A stretch of 64,000 bases of DNA, from contig CAWZYM010000395.1 of the NCBI GenBank assembly GCA_963966185.1, positions 786,001-850,000 of the forward strand, read 5' to 3'. Positions 63,496 through 64,000 of this stretch are shown piece after piece. Below the pieces are notes generated by a model that did no database searches, was not told the DNA's origin, and saw only the letters and a list, made by a program, of their open reading frames with translations. A program made the translations under genes and the position numbers. Source of the DNA: Rhabditoides inermis (lineage: Eukaryota; Nematoda; Chromadorea; Rhabditida; Rhabditidae). How positions within the stretch are numbered: the stretch's first letter is position 1; each line of letters starts with the position of its first letter.

Positions 63496-63731
63496 TGTGG
63501 TATGCTCGGACTGATATGGAATATTCCGCGTGTACACACAATGAGACGTCTCATTGAATATATCCCAGCAGTCGGGGTCGGAATGGAATATATAAATGAA
63601 ATTAGCACCGCTCCCGTCTTCTCTCGCCGTCATATCCTTTCGGATGGCAACCGATTCGCGCTTCGTTTATGGGTGAGAAAGAGAGAGGGGGGAGAGCGCA
63701 CTGCGTCCTTTCAATTGCAACTCCCATAGAC

Positions 63732-63773
<42 letters not shown>

Positions 63774-64000
63774 CCGTTCATCGATGAGTGGGGTAGTACA
63801 CGCTCTGTTTACCGTTTCTCCCCACAGGAAGAGTGTTCGGAGGTGGTCCTATACTCGCGTGCTGTCCAAGCATCCCTGTTTCTGGTGCGGCGGCGTTTCC
63901 CCCGAATTAGACCGCCCCACACAAGGGGACAACAAGCACGCAGGCGGTCTGCCGTCGTCACTTCCACATGAGTTGCACCTCCCCCCCCCCCCCGGTCTGA
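62264..64000. other. Right end of window: microsatellites and an exon-like candidate
   Basis: CT runs at about 62479-62500, 62968-63001 and 63726-63768, and a GA run at 63453-63493. A possible acceptor (TCCCCACAG, ending about 63829) precedes an open stretch with a frame starting EECSEVVLYSRAVQASLFLV, but there is no supporting partner exon. The window may end at the 5' part of a gene lying further right. Confidence 0.3.

Overview
This window is animal nuclear DNA, most likely from a nematode. The genes are split into many short exons with GT-AG introns. Most genes carry a 3' splice-site sequence (usually ...TTTCAG or ...TTGCAG) 0 to 15 bases before the start codon, as expected when a spliced leader is added in trans. 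Secreted EGF/ShK proteins and LRAT-type proteins also fit nematodes. I cannot name the species. (GA)n and (CT)n microsatellites are very frequent, mostly in introns, and coding exons are GC-rich at third positions. I assembled all gene models by hand from splice sites and reading-frame continuity, so each exon join is a prediction.

Layout, left to right. 516-3800 (+): a secreted EGF + ShK + nitrobindin-like protein in nine exons. 4733-5234 (-): a 114-residue secreted orphan. 5879-6655 (+): an acidic orphan with uncertain ends. 8935-23234 (+): a long coiled-coil protein of about 938 residues with a 5 kb intron, whose C-terminus looks like that of the centrosomal CEP85 group. 24441-25698 (+): an LRAT/H-rev107 acyltransferase-like protein. 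26076-27585 (-): NADH-cytochrome b5 reductase. 27976-28691 (-): a small single-pass membrane protein. 29442-33429 (-): VPS39 of the HOPS tether in 23 exons, with a tRNA-Leu(CAG) gene inside one intron. 33748-35582 (+): acyl-CoA thioesterase of the ACOT8/TesB family. 36082-39839 (-): an annexin with degenerate calcium sites. 44265-48386 (+): gamma-glutamyltransferase in 19 exons. 48894-50272: a 1.4 kb fold-back transposon. 51080-58149 (+): a formin with a repeated FH1 and an FH2 domain. 58947-59444 (+): a small basic orphan, followed at 59870-59984 by a decayed copy of its last exon. From 60000 to 64000 I see only repeats and weak exon candidates.

The genes are mostly unrelated housekeeping functions. 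Membrane traffic and lipid metabolism recur (VPS39, annexin, LRAT-like, cytochrome b5 reductase, ACOT8), but nothing suggests a dedicated cluster. The most unusual items are the EGF-ShK-nitrobindin fusion that lacks the expected haem-ligand histidine, the annexin without canonical calcium loops, the tRNA nested in VPS39, the fold-back element, the decaying tandem paralogue, and (GA)n tracts that repeatedly start at 5' splice sites.
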